A stretch of 24,426 nt of DNA. Source: CAYRIY01 sp964424335. Its GTDB lineage: Bacteria; Bacillota; Limnochordia; DTU080; RSA5. Below, in pieces: positions 7,256-14,285 of the stretch. A program made the translations under genes and the position numbers. Numbering within the stretch: the stretch's first letter is position 1; every line of letters starts with the position of its first letter. Location: positions 1-24,426 of the forward strand of contig CAYRIY010000056.1 in the NCBI GenBank assembly GCA_964424335.1, written 5' to 3'. Under the pieces are notes generated by a model. It ran no database searches, was not told the DNA's origin, and was given only the letters and a program-made list of their open reading frames with translations.

Positions 7256-8425
7256 CTACCATTTAGCCTGACCGTGGATCAGTTCGTCCGCCAGGTGACC
7301 GAAGTCCAGGGCGACCTTTCCCATCTGCTCGGCGATCCGCTGCGCGATGATGACGGCGGCGACTCCGGCGGCTACGAAGGCTACGTCAAAATCGAAACGG
7401 CGCACTTCCCTCATCACCCGATCCACGTCGCGCACGCCTTTGACCGGGCCGATGGCGCCGGTGACGTTGGCTCCCGCTGCTTCGAGCACCGCCCCCAGCG
7501 CTTCGGCGTGGTTGCCGACGAGGAGGACGGAGTGGTTTCCGACTGCCCCTCTGAGCAGGCCCTCCTTTTGGACGATGTAGTTGATGATCGCATGGGTAAG
7601 GGTCAGGTTTTTCCAATCGACATCCAAAGCTTTGAATGCCTTAAAGAGCAGGGGCTGGTGATTGTGAATCCTGCTCGTCGGCACACCGACGATGTCCGCC
7701 CGCAGGACCGACTCCTTGAGCGCGGCCTGGGCGCCGAGATCCGGCGCCTCGACGCCGGCCCGCTCGAGCCATGGGGCCCGCTCCTTGATCGTAGCGACGT
7801 CGAGGACAGCTTCCTGTGCCAACACGAGGGCTTCGCCGTCGCCGAGCCGGACGACGGAGAGCGGGCGCTTTTGCTCGAGCGCACTCTGGATGCGGGATGC
7901 CACATCCTGCCCCGAAAGGATGGGAATCAGCTCGTCGTTGCAAGTCTCGAGGCCGCGCCGGATCAACTCTTGAACGGAGTACTGCGGCAAGATGTGGTTT
8001 TCCGGCAGGAGCCTGGTGACGGCCTCTTCTGCGGCGACGGTGCCGACTTCGCTCGCTCCATCGAGGTAGCCGACCTTAAAGCCCCGATAGTAGCCGACGT
8101 TGTAACTCGAATCGAAACCTTTGTCAAAGGCGGCGTTCCACGACTTTTCGTATCCCTCGTCGTACCCTTTTTGAAAGCCCTCGTCGTAGCCGGCGTTGTA
8201 CGCCGGCTGGTAACTTGCCGTGTAACCCTGGTCGTACCCGGCATTGTATCCCGATTCAAAACTTGACTTGTAACCGTCGTCGTAACCTTGGTTGTACCCG
8301 GCGGTATATCCCTTGGTGTGACTCTCCGCGTAACCGGCATCGTAGCCGGCCTGGTAGCCGCGGTCATAGCCAAGGTCGTACGCCGATGCGTTATTGACTC
8401 CGGTTGCGTTCGTGTCTTCCGTCAT
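7256..8425 (-). CDS. GT-D-fold glycosyltransferase with N-terminal GYxx repeat domain
   Basis: 389 residues in two parts. Residues 15-122 are 27 uninterrupted tetrapeptides, each with a small residue (G, A or S) then an aromatic (Y, F, W or H) then two mostly polar residues. Residues about 140-389 resemble the GT-D fold first described for DUF1792 of Streptococcus parasanguinis: VVRLGDGEALVL (191-202, D196 and E198 likely metal/donor site), GVPTSR (247-252), and an alternating strand-helix end with LLVGNH (301-306). The expected role is transfer of a sugar to a glycan or glycoprotein. ATG at 8425 overlaps the upstream GT2 stop as ATGA, with GGAGGGG just before; the frame stays open upstream to 9055 but that part is only the shadow of the GT2 gene. 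The repeat domain may be a binding or oligomerisation module; its role is not known to me. Confidence 0.8.
   Translation of the reverse strand: MTEDTNATGVNNASAYDLGYDRGYQAGYDAGYAESHTKGYTAGYNQGYDDGYKSSFESGYNAGYDQGYTASYQPAYNAGYDEGFQKGYDEGYEKSWNAAFDKGFDSSYNVGYYRGFKVGYLDGASEVGTVAAEEAVTRLLPENHILPQYSVQELIRRGLETCNDELIPILSGQDVASRIQSALEQKRPLSVVRLGDGEALVLAQEAVLDVATIKERAPWLERAGVEAPDLGAQAALKESVLRADIVGVPTSRIHNHQPLLFKAFKALDVDWKNLTLTHAIINYIVQKEGLLRGAVGNHSVLLVGNHAEALGAVLEAAGANVTGAIGPVKGVRDVDRVMREVRRFDFDVAFVAAGVAAVIIAQRIAEQMGKVALDFGHLADELIHGQAKW
8060..8383 (-). repeat. Coding tandem repeat: 27 tetrapeptides with 20-residue superperiod
   Basis: This is the DNA encoding residues 15-122 of the GT-D protein. The 12-base unit encodes small-aromatic-x-x. 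Most units start with Gly-Tyr, but every fifth unit starts with Ala or Ser (AYDL, SHTK, SFES, AYNA, SWNA), giving a 60-base superperiod. Glycine codons vary freely (GGC, GGT, GGA, GGG) between units, so the array is kept at the protein level and is not a fresh slippage product. Confidence 0.9.
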
Positions 8426-9171
8426 CGTGACCCCTCCACGAGCAGATCTCTGCGTCGATTGTGATCGGAGAAAGCGCCCCGAGGCCCTCGCGCCGCGATC
8501 AACTCCCTCAATGCGGTCAAGTGCTCGCGAAAGAAGTCGTCCGCTTCCGCGTCGATGCAATCCTCGTTTTCGTTCAGCAGGGAGGGGTCCGTTGTCGATG
8601 TGGGAACGGGTCCCACCGATTCGACCCGCAGTCCCGCCAACCGCGCCATGAGGAGGGCAGAGGGGAGAGCGGCTAGTGTTTCGAGTCCGATGCACTCCAC
8701 GGCGCGCCGGCTCAAGCAGAATGGAAAGACTGTAAGCGAATTGGAGCCGGCATCGATTGCGCCGGTAGCACAGTTGAGAAACGAGCTCGAAAGTTCGCGC
8801 ATGCGCATCCGGGTCGGAGTGGACGAGACGTCGTTCAACACGACGTCGGCGCCATGCGACGCGGCCTCGAGATACGGGCTGAGCCATTCCGCCGGATACA
8901 CGAATCGCCCGTCTGTACACAGGAATACATCCCCGGATTGGGACTGCGAGACGCCGGTTGCGATGGCCGCTCCGTCCGAGCAAGCTGCCGGCGCCTCTAC
9001 AGCTCTGGCTCCGTGCAGCCGCGCGGCCATGATCGCACGCGGGTCGCAGCCGCAACAGACGACGTAGATCTCATCTATGGGAATTCGACGGAATTGATCG
9101 ACAATTCGAGGGATGCGGTCTCCACTTTCGCGCGTGATGACCACCGCAGCAGTGCGCAGTCTTTTAGGCAT
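8422..9171 (-). CDS. Degenerate GT2-like glycosyltransferase paralogue
   Basis: 249 residues. It aligns by eye along its whole length with the neighbouring GT2 protein (9234-10082): both share VxLNDxxS, a SRRAV-xx-IG block, an ARxAGL block and an ending HLxAL...GPRGAFxDxNR. In this copy the nucleotide-binding stretch VVANGCTDNT has become VVCCGCDPRA, and the metal-binding TDAD has become TDGR (T86-R89), so the DxD motif is lost. It may be inactive as an enzyme, use an altered mechanism, or act as a partner subunit. The start ATG at 9171 has AAGGAG 9 bases upstream. It overlaps the GT-D gene by 4 bases, which suggests a physical or functional link between the two products. Confidence 0.75.
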   Translation of the reverse strand: MPKRLRTAAVVITRESGDRIPRIVDQFRRIPIDEIYVVCCGCDPRAIMAARLHGARAVEAPAACSDGAAIATGVSQSQSGDVFLCTDGRFVYPAEWLSPYLEAASHGADVVLNDVSSTPTRMRMRELSSSFLNCATGAIDAGSNSLTVFPFCLSRRAVECIGLETLAALPSALLMARLAGLRVESVGPVPTSTTDPSLLNENEDCIDAEADDFFREHLTALRELIAARGPRGAFSDHNRRRDLLVEGSR

Positions 9172-9233
9172 CTGGACGCTCTCCTTATAAAATCCGTCTA
9201 GCGCGTGTCCCCACTAGCCGCCGCGGGAACATC

Positions 9234-10082
9234 TCAAAACCGCAGGAATTCTAGAAGTGAGCACTTGTTGAGACTCCTGCGATCTCTGTTCTCGTCTTGA
9301 AACGCGCCCCTCGGCCCATCCTCCCGCAACAAGATGGAGAGCGCCTCCAAGTGATCGCCAATGATCAGTTCGTCCATTGGGCCGAGGCCCGGCCGATGCA
9401 CCTTGGGGCGGACGCGGTTTCTTGAGTTGACGTTGATGCTCGACACCGCCTTGATCTTCAAACCCGCTTGACGAGCGAGGACCATCGCCCTCGGGGGCAC
9501 CGCAAGGTTTTGCGATCCGATCATTTTTACCGCCCTGCGACTCAAACAGTGCGGGATCGCGGTCATCGAGTTGATCCCAAGTTGCCCAAGGCCCATGGCG
9601 GTGTTCAAAAACCTCTTGGAAACGTTGACGACGTGTGAGCGTGATCGCCGCGTTGCAATCGATTCCAGGTCGTTCAAGGCTACGTCTACGCCATCGGCCA
9701 CGGCGTTGAGGAATGGAATGAAAAAGGACGGAGGGAGCACAATGTCCGCATCGGTGAACAAGTAGAGATCAGCGTCGACAAATGCGGCCCCCATCGCCCT
9801 GCCGACGTCGTGGCCTAGCGGGTCCGAAACGCCAAGGACGCGTGCCCCTGCCGCCTCAGCCACCTCGGCGGTGTTGTCCGTGCACCCGTTTGCGACCACG
9901 ATCACTTCGTCGACCGGGACTGCAAGGAGCGATTTGACCACGTCACCTACGGTTTCGGCTTCATCTTTGGCCGGGACGATTGCGACTTTGTAAAGTGATT
10001 CCAATGAAGATGACAAGGCCGCTGGCGAGGCAGCCGGAGCCGACGTGCGACGCACAATCTTCTGTCTGCGACGTTTTCTCAT
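9234..10082 (-). CDS. GT2-family glycosyltransferase
   Basis: 282 residues. A basic, Ala/Ser-rich N-terminal tail of about 30 residues precedes a GT-A fold: VAIVPAKDEAETV (33-45), VIVVANGCTDNT (60-71), and the metal-binding LFTDADIVLPP (108-118, DxD at D111-D113). This layout matches inverting GT2 enzymes that use a nucleotide sugar. No membrane segment is visible, so it should work in the cytosol or at the inner face of the membrane. AGGAGG lies 9 bases before ATG 10082. A 120-base gap upstream leaves room for a promoter but none is clear. The immediate downstream gene is its degenerate paralogue. Confidence 0.85.
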   Translation of the reverse strand: MRKRRRQKIVRRTSAPAASPAALSSSLESLYKVAIVPAKDEAETVGDVVKSLLAVPVDEVIVVANGCTDNTAEVAEAAGARVLGVSDPLGHDVGRAMGAAFVDADLYLFTDADIVLPPSFFIPFLNAVADGVDVALNDLESIATRRSRSHVVNVSKRFLNTAMGLGQLGINSMTAIPHCLSRRAVKMIGSQNLAVPPRAMVLARQAGLKIKAVSSINVNSRNRVRPKVHRPGLGPMDELIIGDHLEALSILLREDGPRGAFQDENRDRRSLNKCSLLEFLRF

Positions 10083-10202
10083 GTCTTAAATCCTCCTAAC
10101 GCTCGTATTCGTTGAAATGTACGCGGGATTTTGTTGCAAAGTGTTAGGATTTGAACCTTAAAGTTCGTTACAAACCAGAATCAACAACGTGAATCCTACT
10201 TG

Positions 10203-11384
10203 CTATTTCCCAAGAGACGGGTCAATCTCAGCCTTTCGAAACCAGGCAAAGAATTCGCGCAGTCCTTCGATCGCAAGTTTAGGCTGGTCCGGGACATGAC
10301 GTTGAATATCCCACCACATGAATCGGTTGTTTGCGCTGCTGAGAAACTTGCGGTTCGTAAGCTGCGTGCGGATGTTTTCCAGCCTCTTTTTGTCGAGTCG
10401 AAAGCCGTGGAGGTTTGGGTCGACGCCTGCCGTGGCAAGCCCGATCATGGTCCGGCTGCACTTGCCGCACTCTGAGCAGTTGGAATGTCTCGGGCCGCGG
10501 CGGCAGATCTGGAACTTCAAAGTTGGGTCCTCGGCCTCGATGTACTTTGCGATCAGGCCGAGTTTTTGCTGGCGTGACAGGTGGTAGCAGTCGTGGTTTC
10601 CAACGGTCGATGCCCAGGCCACGTTGTTGTCGATCGCGGGATGGGAGCCCCAGGGAATCTTTGAGTCCGCAGTGTGGGTGGACGCAAGATACACCGTGTG
10701 GAGCCCCGCAATCGGGGAGATCGGGGCGCAAAGGCTCAAGAACGCCAAGCCGTGCTGGACCTTTTGCCACCACGCCATGCCGAGGGGAAGGTGCGTCGCA
10801 TCCAACATGCGGTTGAGGTTGGTGATGGCCGGCACGAAGCGAGCGTTGTTTCGCCCCGCGAAGCCTTTGCACTGTTCATATTGCAATTTGACGTCCTCGG
10901 TCAGGTCGTGAAACGGAGTGCGCCCCAGCGCCGAAACAAGCACCGGGTCTTCGTTCCGGTGCACAATATATGAGGCGACAGAGTCGACGCCGCCGCTAAA
11001 AAGGACAGCCGGCCTGTGTACGGGGTAATTCGTCGGCGCGGCGACCGCATCAGGCACGATGGCGCCATTCCAACTCATCTTTGGATACAGCTCTCTAAAC
11101 GACGCTTTCACCTTGTGGAGCGACTCGAAAAACACCGGGTCGACCGTGGGAATCCGAATGGTTGCGTCTGCGGCCCACGCAATCGGCGCCAGAATTCCGA
11201 GGAGTGGAATGAGAAGGAGAGACTCAGGAGTCTGGCTGATGTCGAAACCTCGATAGGTTGTGACGTACGCATCCGTCCGGAAGGTGGCTCCGATCCCCGG
11301 CGTACACGTAAACTTGCAAATGAGTGTCTCTTTATCGACCACGATCGGTCGTTCGACGAAGATCTGCTCAGTGTTTGTTCCCAT
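10203..11384 (-). CDS. QueC-like PP-loop ATPase of a surface-glycan cluster
   Basis: 393 residues. LFSGGVDS (128-135) is the ATP pyrophosphatase PP-loop. The C-terminal C294-x8-C303-x2-C306-x2-C309 has the spacing of the zinc site in the 7-cyano-7-deazaguanine synthase QueC. Unlike QueC, the PP-loop is preceded by about 125 residues of unassigned sequence, and there is no queuosine gene nearby, so tRNA modification is unlikely to be its job. PP-loop enzymes adenylate a carbonyl or carboxylate so that nitrogen or sulfur can be added; in glycan clusters other PP-loop enzymes (PseA/WbpG type) form amidines or amides on sugars. A similar role here is an inference. ATG at 11384 has TAGGAG about 9 bases upstream. 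Confidence 0.78.
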   Translation of the reverse strand: MGTNTEQIFVERPIVVDKETLICKFTCTPGIGATFRTDAYVTTYRGFDISQTPESLLLIPLLGILAPIAWAADATIRIPTVDPVFFESLHKVKASFRELYPKMSWNGAIVPDAVAAPTNYPVHRPAVLFSGGVDSVASYIVHRNEDPVLVSALGRTPFHDLTEDVKLQYEQCKGFAGRNNARFVPAITNLNRMLDATHLPLGMAWWQKVQHGLAFLSLCAPISPIAGLHTVYLASTHTADSKIPWGSHPAIDNNVAWASTVGNHDCYHLSRQQKLGLIAKYIEAEDPTLKFQICRRGPRHSNCSECGKCSRTMIGLATAGVDPNLHGFRLDKKRLENIRTQLTNRKFLSSANNRFMWWDIQRHVPDQPKLAIEGLREFFAWFRKAEIDPSLGK

Positions 11385-11411
11385 TTTGGCACGCTCCTAG
11401 ATGTGAAGTCC

Positions 11412-12386
11412 TCAACTGTATTTGCGAAGCTGTGCGACAAGCTCGGCGAGCCGACGGGCCCAGGTGTGTTCTTGGGCGCAGCGAAGCTGCCCGGCTCGGG
11501 CGATGCGTTCCGCTTCAGCAGGATGTTTGAGGTAGTACCTGATCTTATCGATGAGGTCGTCGGTGTCTTGGTAGCCGACGATCTCTTTGTCGTACTCGAA
11601 ATAGCGGCGCATCTCATCGAAGTACTCGGTGAACAGGAGACGGCCGGTGGCGGTTGCTTCGAATACCCCGACTTTCACGTTGGTGTATCCGGCGGCGGTG
11701 CGCGGGAAATTGATCAGAAAGCGCGAGGAGTAGGCGGCTTTAAACCAATCCTCCCCTCGCACAGGACCCTTTGACCACTCGGGCCATCGCTGGCCGTACA
11801 CGTTGATGTCAAAGACCTTTTTCAAGCGGTTGACCACTTTCAACCGATCGGGGCGCCCGTGACCGATTACCGCGACGTCTGCTTGCAACTCCGGAACCGG
11901 GGGGCGAGGCACAAAGAAGCGTGAATCGACGGCAAAGGGCATGAGAAAGATGTTCTTGTGGCCAAGGGCCTGGTAGCGCTCGAATGCGGCGAGGGAATTG
12001 GTCGTGTGCAACGTAAACTTTTGGGCGTACTTGGACACCGAGGGAAACACATCGGGGTCGCTGAGCGTGATTCCCACGATCGGGACTCGCGCTCTTAGGC
12101 TTTCCATGGCTTTGTCGAACACTAACCCCCCGGCGCACAGTATGATCACGTCCGGTTGAAACTCGTCGATCAGAGGTTCCACTGAGGCGTATCGCACGAA
12201 TACCGGCCCGTTTCCGCCGACTTTTTTATACGGATTGTGCAAGAATCGCCCCGGCGGCCGTGAGACATTGATCTCTTGAACCGTGTGGCCCAGCTCTTGC
12301 AGTCCTAAGAAGATGCAGCGCACGATGTCGGTTGGTCCGTTTGCATACCTGCCCAGAAAGGTGATTTTCAACTGACGATGAGGCAA
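11412..12386 (-). CDS. CgeB-like glycosyltransferase (third copy)
   Basis: 324 residues from a TTG at 12386 that directly follows the stop of the previous gene, with GGAGGAGG about 8 bases upstream (a second in-frame TTG lies six codons in). The protein starts LKITFLGRYANGPTD, has IVGITLSDPDVFPS in the first half and ends with VKVGVFEATATGRLLFTEYF and a helix-rich KIRYYLKHPAEAERIARAG, the usual Glyco_trans_1_2/CgeB C terminus. Cytosolic GT-B glycosyltransferase; donor sugar unknown. It pairs with the pyruvyl transferase gene immediately upstream, as in the 4329-6325 pair. Confidence 0.82.
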   Translation of the reverse strand: MPHRQLKITFLGRYANGPTDIVRCIFLGLQELGHTVQEINVSRPPGRFLHNPYKKVGGNGPVFVRYASVEPLIDEFQPDVIILCAGGLVFDKAMESLRARVPIVGITLSDPDVFPSVSKYAQKFTLHTTNSLAAFERYQALGHKNIFLMPFAVDSRFFVPRPPVPELQADVAVIGHGRPDRLKVVNRLKKVFDINVYGQRWPEWSKGPVRGEDWFKAAYSSRFLINFPRTAAGYTNVKVGVFEATATGRLLFTEYFDEMRRYFEYDKEIVGYQDTDDLIDKIRYYLKHPAEAERIARAGQLRCAQEHTWARRLAELVAQLRKYS

Positions 12387-13502
12387 TTACGCCCCCTCCT
12401 CCAATTCACGTGTGATTGCCTGAAGAGTTTCCATTAGCGATTTCCGGTGTTGTGTTGCGTGGCGGTTCAACGAATCTTGAATGGGACTGGCCTTTGACCC
12501 GCCCTCGTGCGATAGTTGGAAGTCGAGGCGCTCTTCGAAGTCGTCGTCGCCGGGGTCGAGCACCCAGGCGCCCGCCTGGACAGAGTGGGCGAAGTCGTAG
12601 CACTTCGATCGGTACGCAATCGAGCAGAAAGGCGTCCCGCACGCGGCACTAAAGATGCACCCGTGCAGTCGGTAGGAGAGCGTCCATGCCGTGCGGCTCA
12701 TCAGCGCACGGAAGGATTCGAGCGCAAGCGGCTCCTGCACGAAAAGTGCGCCCGCTCCTACCTCCTCGGCGAGTTGCCTGGCCGCCGGGATGTCGTGTGA
12801 CCACATGGCGCAGATGACCGGCCGATACTGGCTCGAGATCTTGTTGAGCCACCGGGCGGTCTTGTTGGTGAGCTCTTCGTGTGGCGTGCCATCGTGGGTG
12901 GCGCGGTGGGACATTCCCCAGATGACTGTAATGTGGCTCGGTGGTGGCGTTGCCTGGCGAGGGCGTGGGCAAAGGAGCAGCCCGGGGTCCCCCGAGACGG
13001 CCGGCGAGCGACAGCCGTTCGATCGTAGCCAAGCTGCTGTGACTGGTCCGCGTACCCCGGCGACGCGGCAAGCTCGAAACACCTCCGGCATGCATGGGTG
13101 CGGCACAGGAGCGGCGTCGCGCGCACCGGTCGGCGCGCCCTCCCCGTCGATCAGGTGCGGCACGAGGTCATGGGGGAGTCCATCAAACCCGGAGCCCCAG
13201 ATCGCCGTGGGAACGTCTGCGGCTTGGGCCAGCGCCAGAGCCTCGATGTAACGATCGGCGTTAAGGAGCGATCCTCCCCCGAGGACGACGTAATCGAAGG
13301 ATTCGGGTCGCCACGCTTCGCGGGCCCGTGTGCCGACATCCGGGCGATGGGCAAACAAGGCCCCTTGCGACTCTCTAATTGTGATTGGGATACACTCGAT
13401 ATTGGTTGAAATCGAGCGGACGCGCTCGCGAAAAAGTTGGTAACATCCTTCGTCTCCCAAGTTGCCCGCGCCCAACCATCCCAGATAGGCAATCCGCTGC
13501 AC
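12387..13502 (-). CDS. Polysaccharide pyruvyl transferase family protein (copy 2)
   Basis: 371 residues from GTG 13502, with AGGAAGG about 10 bases upstream. It opens YLGWLGAGNLGDEG (6-19) and carries VVLGGGSLL, GVRGPVT, VSGDPGLLL and LHGCIFSAACGTPFCSIAYRSKCYDFA-like residues split as in copy 1. It is the first gene of the minus-strand cluster and the paralogue of the gene at 5195-6325. The family ketal-forming chemistry with phosphoenolpyruvate is expected, but some family members act on other sugars or have unknown acceptors. There is no gap before the following CgeB-like gene, so the two are likely translated together. Confidence 0.83.
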   Translation of the reverse strand: MQRIAYLGWLGAGNLGDEGCYQLFRERVRSISTNIECIPITIRESQGALFAHRPDVGTRAREAWRPESFDYVVLGGGSLLNADRYIEALALAQAADVPTAIWGSGFDGLPHDLVPHLIDGEGAPTGARDAAPVPHPCMPEVFRACRVAGVRGPVTAAWLRSNGCRSPAVSGDPGLLLCPRPRQATPPPSHITVIWGMSHRATHDGTPHEELTNKTARWLNKISSQYRPVICAMWSHDIPAARQLAEEVGAGALFVQEPLALESFRALMSRTAWTLSYRLHGCIFSAACGTPFCSIAYRSKCYDFAHSVQAGAWVLDPGDDDFEERLDFQLSHEGGSKASPIQDSLNRHATQHRKSLMETLQAITRELEEGA

Positions 13503-13758
13503 AGGCGATTGTCCTTCCTAAACTATTTTTGTCTTTGTGCATTCCAAGGCGGCCTTGTTTCGCTATCTATTTATAGGCGGATGTTTCAAAAGGAGTGATG
13601 ACCCCTGGGGATGGATTATCACAACCGCGAAACTCTTTTTGGGAGGAAGGAAAACGAAGAAGGAGATCGAAGGGAACAGGTGTTCGCTCGAGCGGGTGTT
13701 TCGTAGATCGACTTTGTGGTGACATCGCAACCTTACGTTTCTTCGGCCAAGTAGCATA
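13503..13758. other. Divergent intergenic region between glycan cluster and YwgA/HD pair
   Basis: About 285 bases separate the two divergent start codons. I see no gene in it. On the minus strand there is an AT-rich TATAAA at about 13571-13576, roughly 70 bases before the GTG start, that could serve as a -10, but no good -35 is placed with it. Short open frames here lack ribosome sites. The plus-strand promoter at its right edge is listed separately. Confidence 0.4.
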
Positions 13759-13767
13759 TGGTAGAAT
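13759..13767 (+). promoter_or_regulatory. Extended -10 promoter element for the YwgA/HD pair
   Basis: TGGTAGAAT contains TG-n followed by TAGAAT, one base from the TATAAT consensus. It lies 21 bases before the GTG start, so the leader would be very short, about 15 bases, just enough for GGGAGG. The -35 at 17-18 bases upstream is weak (TTTCTT/TTCTTC), as is normal for extended -10 promoters. Confidence 0.5.
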
Positions 13768-13788
13768 TTCGTTGGGAGGGACCGATCT

Positions 13789-14262
13789 GTGAGCCGCGAG
13801 GTTGATCGTCTGGGCGCCCTAGTTTCGGAGCTGTCCTTGGAACCTGAGTTCTCCATGAATGAGTTTTCGAGTCGATTTCGCCTGCAGAAGTACGTGTACA
13901 TGGCAGAAGTCTTTGGTGTTGACTTGGGGTACAAATTTAGCTGGTATATCCATGGCCCATATTCGCCAGATCTTACTCGCGTTGCATTCGAGCTCTTTCA
14001 GATGCCGAAGTCCGAGCGCCCTACGCTGTCCCTCAAAGAATGGGCTAAGGACAAGGTTCGCAAGGCCAAACAGTTCGTTGAAAGAACTAAACCACACGAT
14101 GTTGACGAACTCGTCTGGCTAGAAGCTTTGTCTTCTGTGCATTATCTTGGAAAATTAGGCCTTAAAAGAAGCGAGATTGTTGGACGGATGGAACGAGAGA
14201 AACCTCACATTTCGCCAGAAGTCGTGGAGAAGGCTCTAGGGGAGATTTCATCACTCAAGTAA
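13789..14262 (+). CDS. YwgA-like protein (Panacea/SocA-like domain)
   Basis: 157 residues from GTG 13789 with GGGAGG 9 bases upstream. Residues about 30-62 contain FRLQKYVYMAEVFG and FSWYIHGPYSPDL, the (K/R)LQK-x-xY ... Y-x-x-GP-(Y/F)-SP pattern seen in the Bacillus YwgA family and in the wider Panacea (DUF4065/SocA) antitoxin domain. The rest is helical and charged. There is no signal peptide or membrane segment. It is followed 23 bases later by an HD phosphohydrolase, the same partner (YwfO) that neighbours ywgA in Bacillus subtilis. It may be an inhibitor, chaperone or adaptor for that enzyme. Base composition is AT-richer than the flanking clusters. Confidence 0.7.
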   Translation: MSREVDRLGALVSELSLEPEFSMNEFSSRFRLQKYVYMAEVFGVDLGYKFSWYIHGPYSPDLTRVAFELFQMPKSERPTLSLKEWAKDKVRKAKQFVERTKPHDVDELVWLEALSSVHYLGKLGLKRSEIVGRMEREKPHISPEVVEKALGEISSLK

Positions 14263-14285
14263 AACAAAGATTGAGGAAGAAAGCC

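Noticed and set aside
7232..8266. Plus-strand open frame of 344 codons opposite the GT-D gene
   Set aside because: Mirror of the minus-strand gene, including the antisense of the tetrapeptide repeats; no start signals.
8060..8383. CRISPR-like or satellite array because of 12-base periodicity
   Set aside because: The period is a coding pattern with varied synonymous codons, in frame with a real gene, with no spacer structure.
10083..10202. Internal promoter or operator (near-palindrome GAAC...GTTC, and spaced TAGGATT/AATCCTA)
   Set aside because: The arms are short and imperfect, and no -35/-10 pair fits; the gap may only be a leader region.
10203..11384. Annotating the PP-loop gene as queC
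   Set aside because: The zinc site and PP-loop match, but the long N-terminal extension and absence of queuosine genes nearby make a housekeeping QueC assignment unsafe.
4123..13790. Sporulation sigma-E or sigma-K promoters before cluster genes
   Set aside because: I searched the three larger gaps by eye for CATA-type -10 elements at the right spacing and found no convincing match, so spore-specific control stays unproven.
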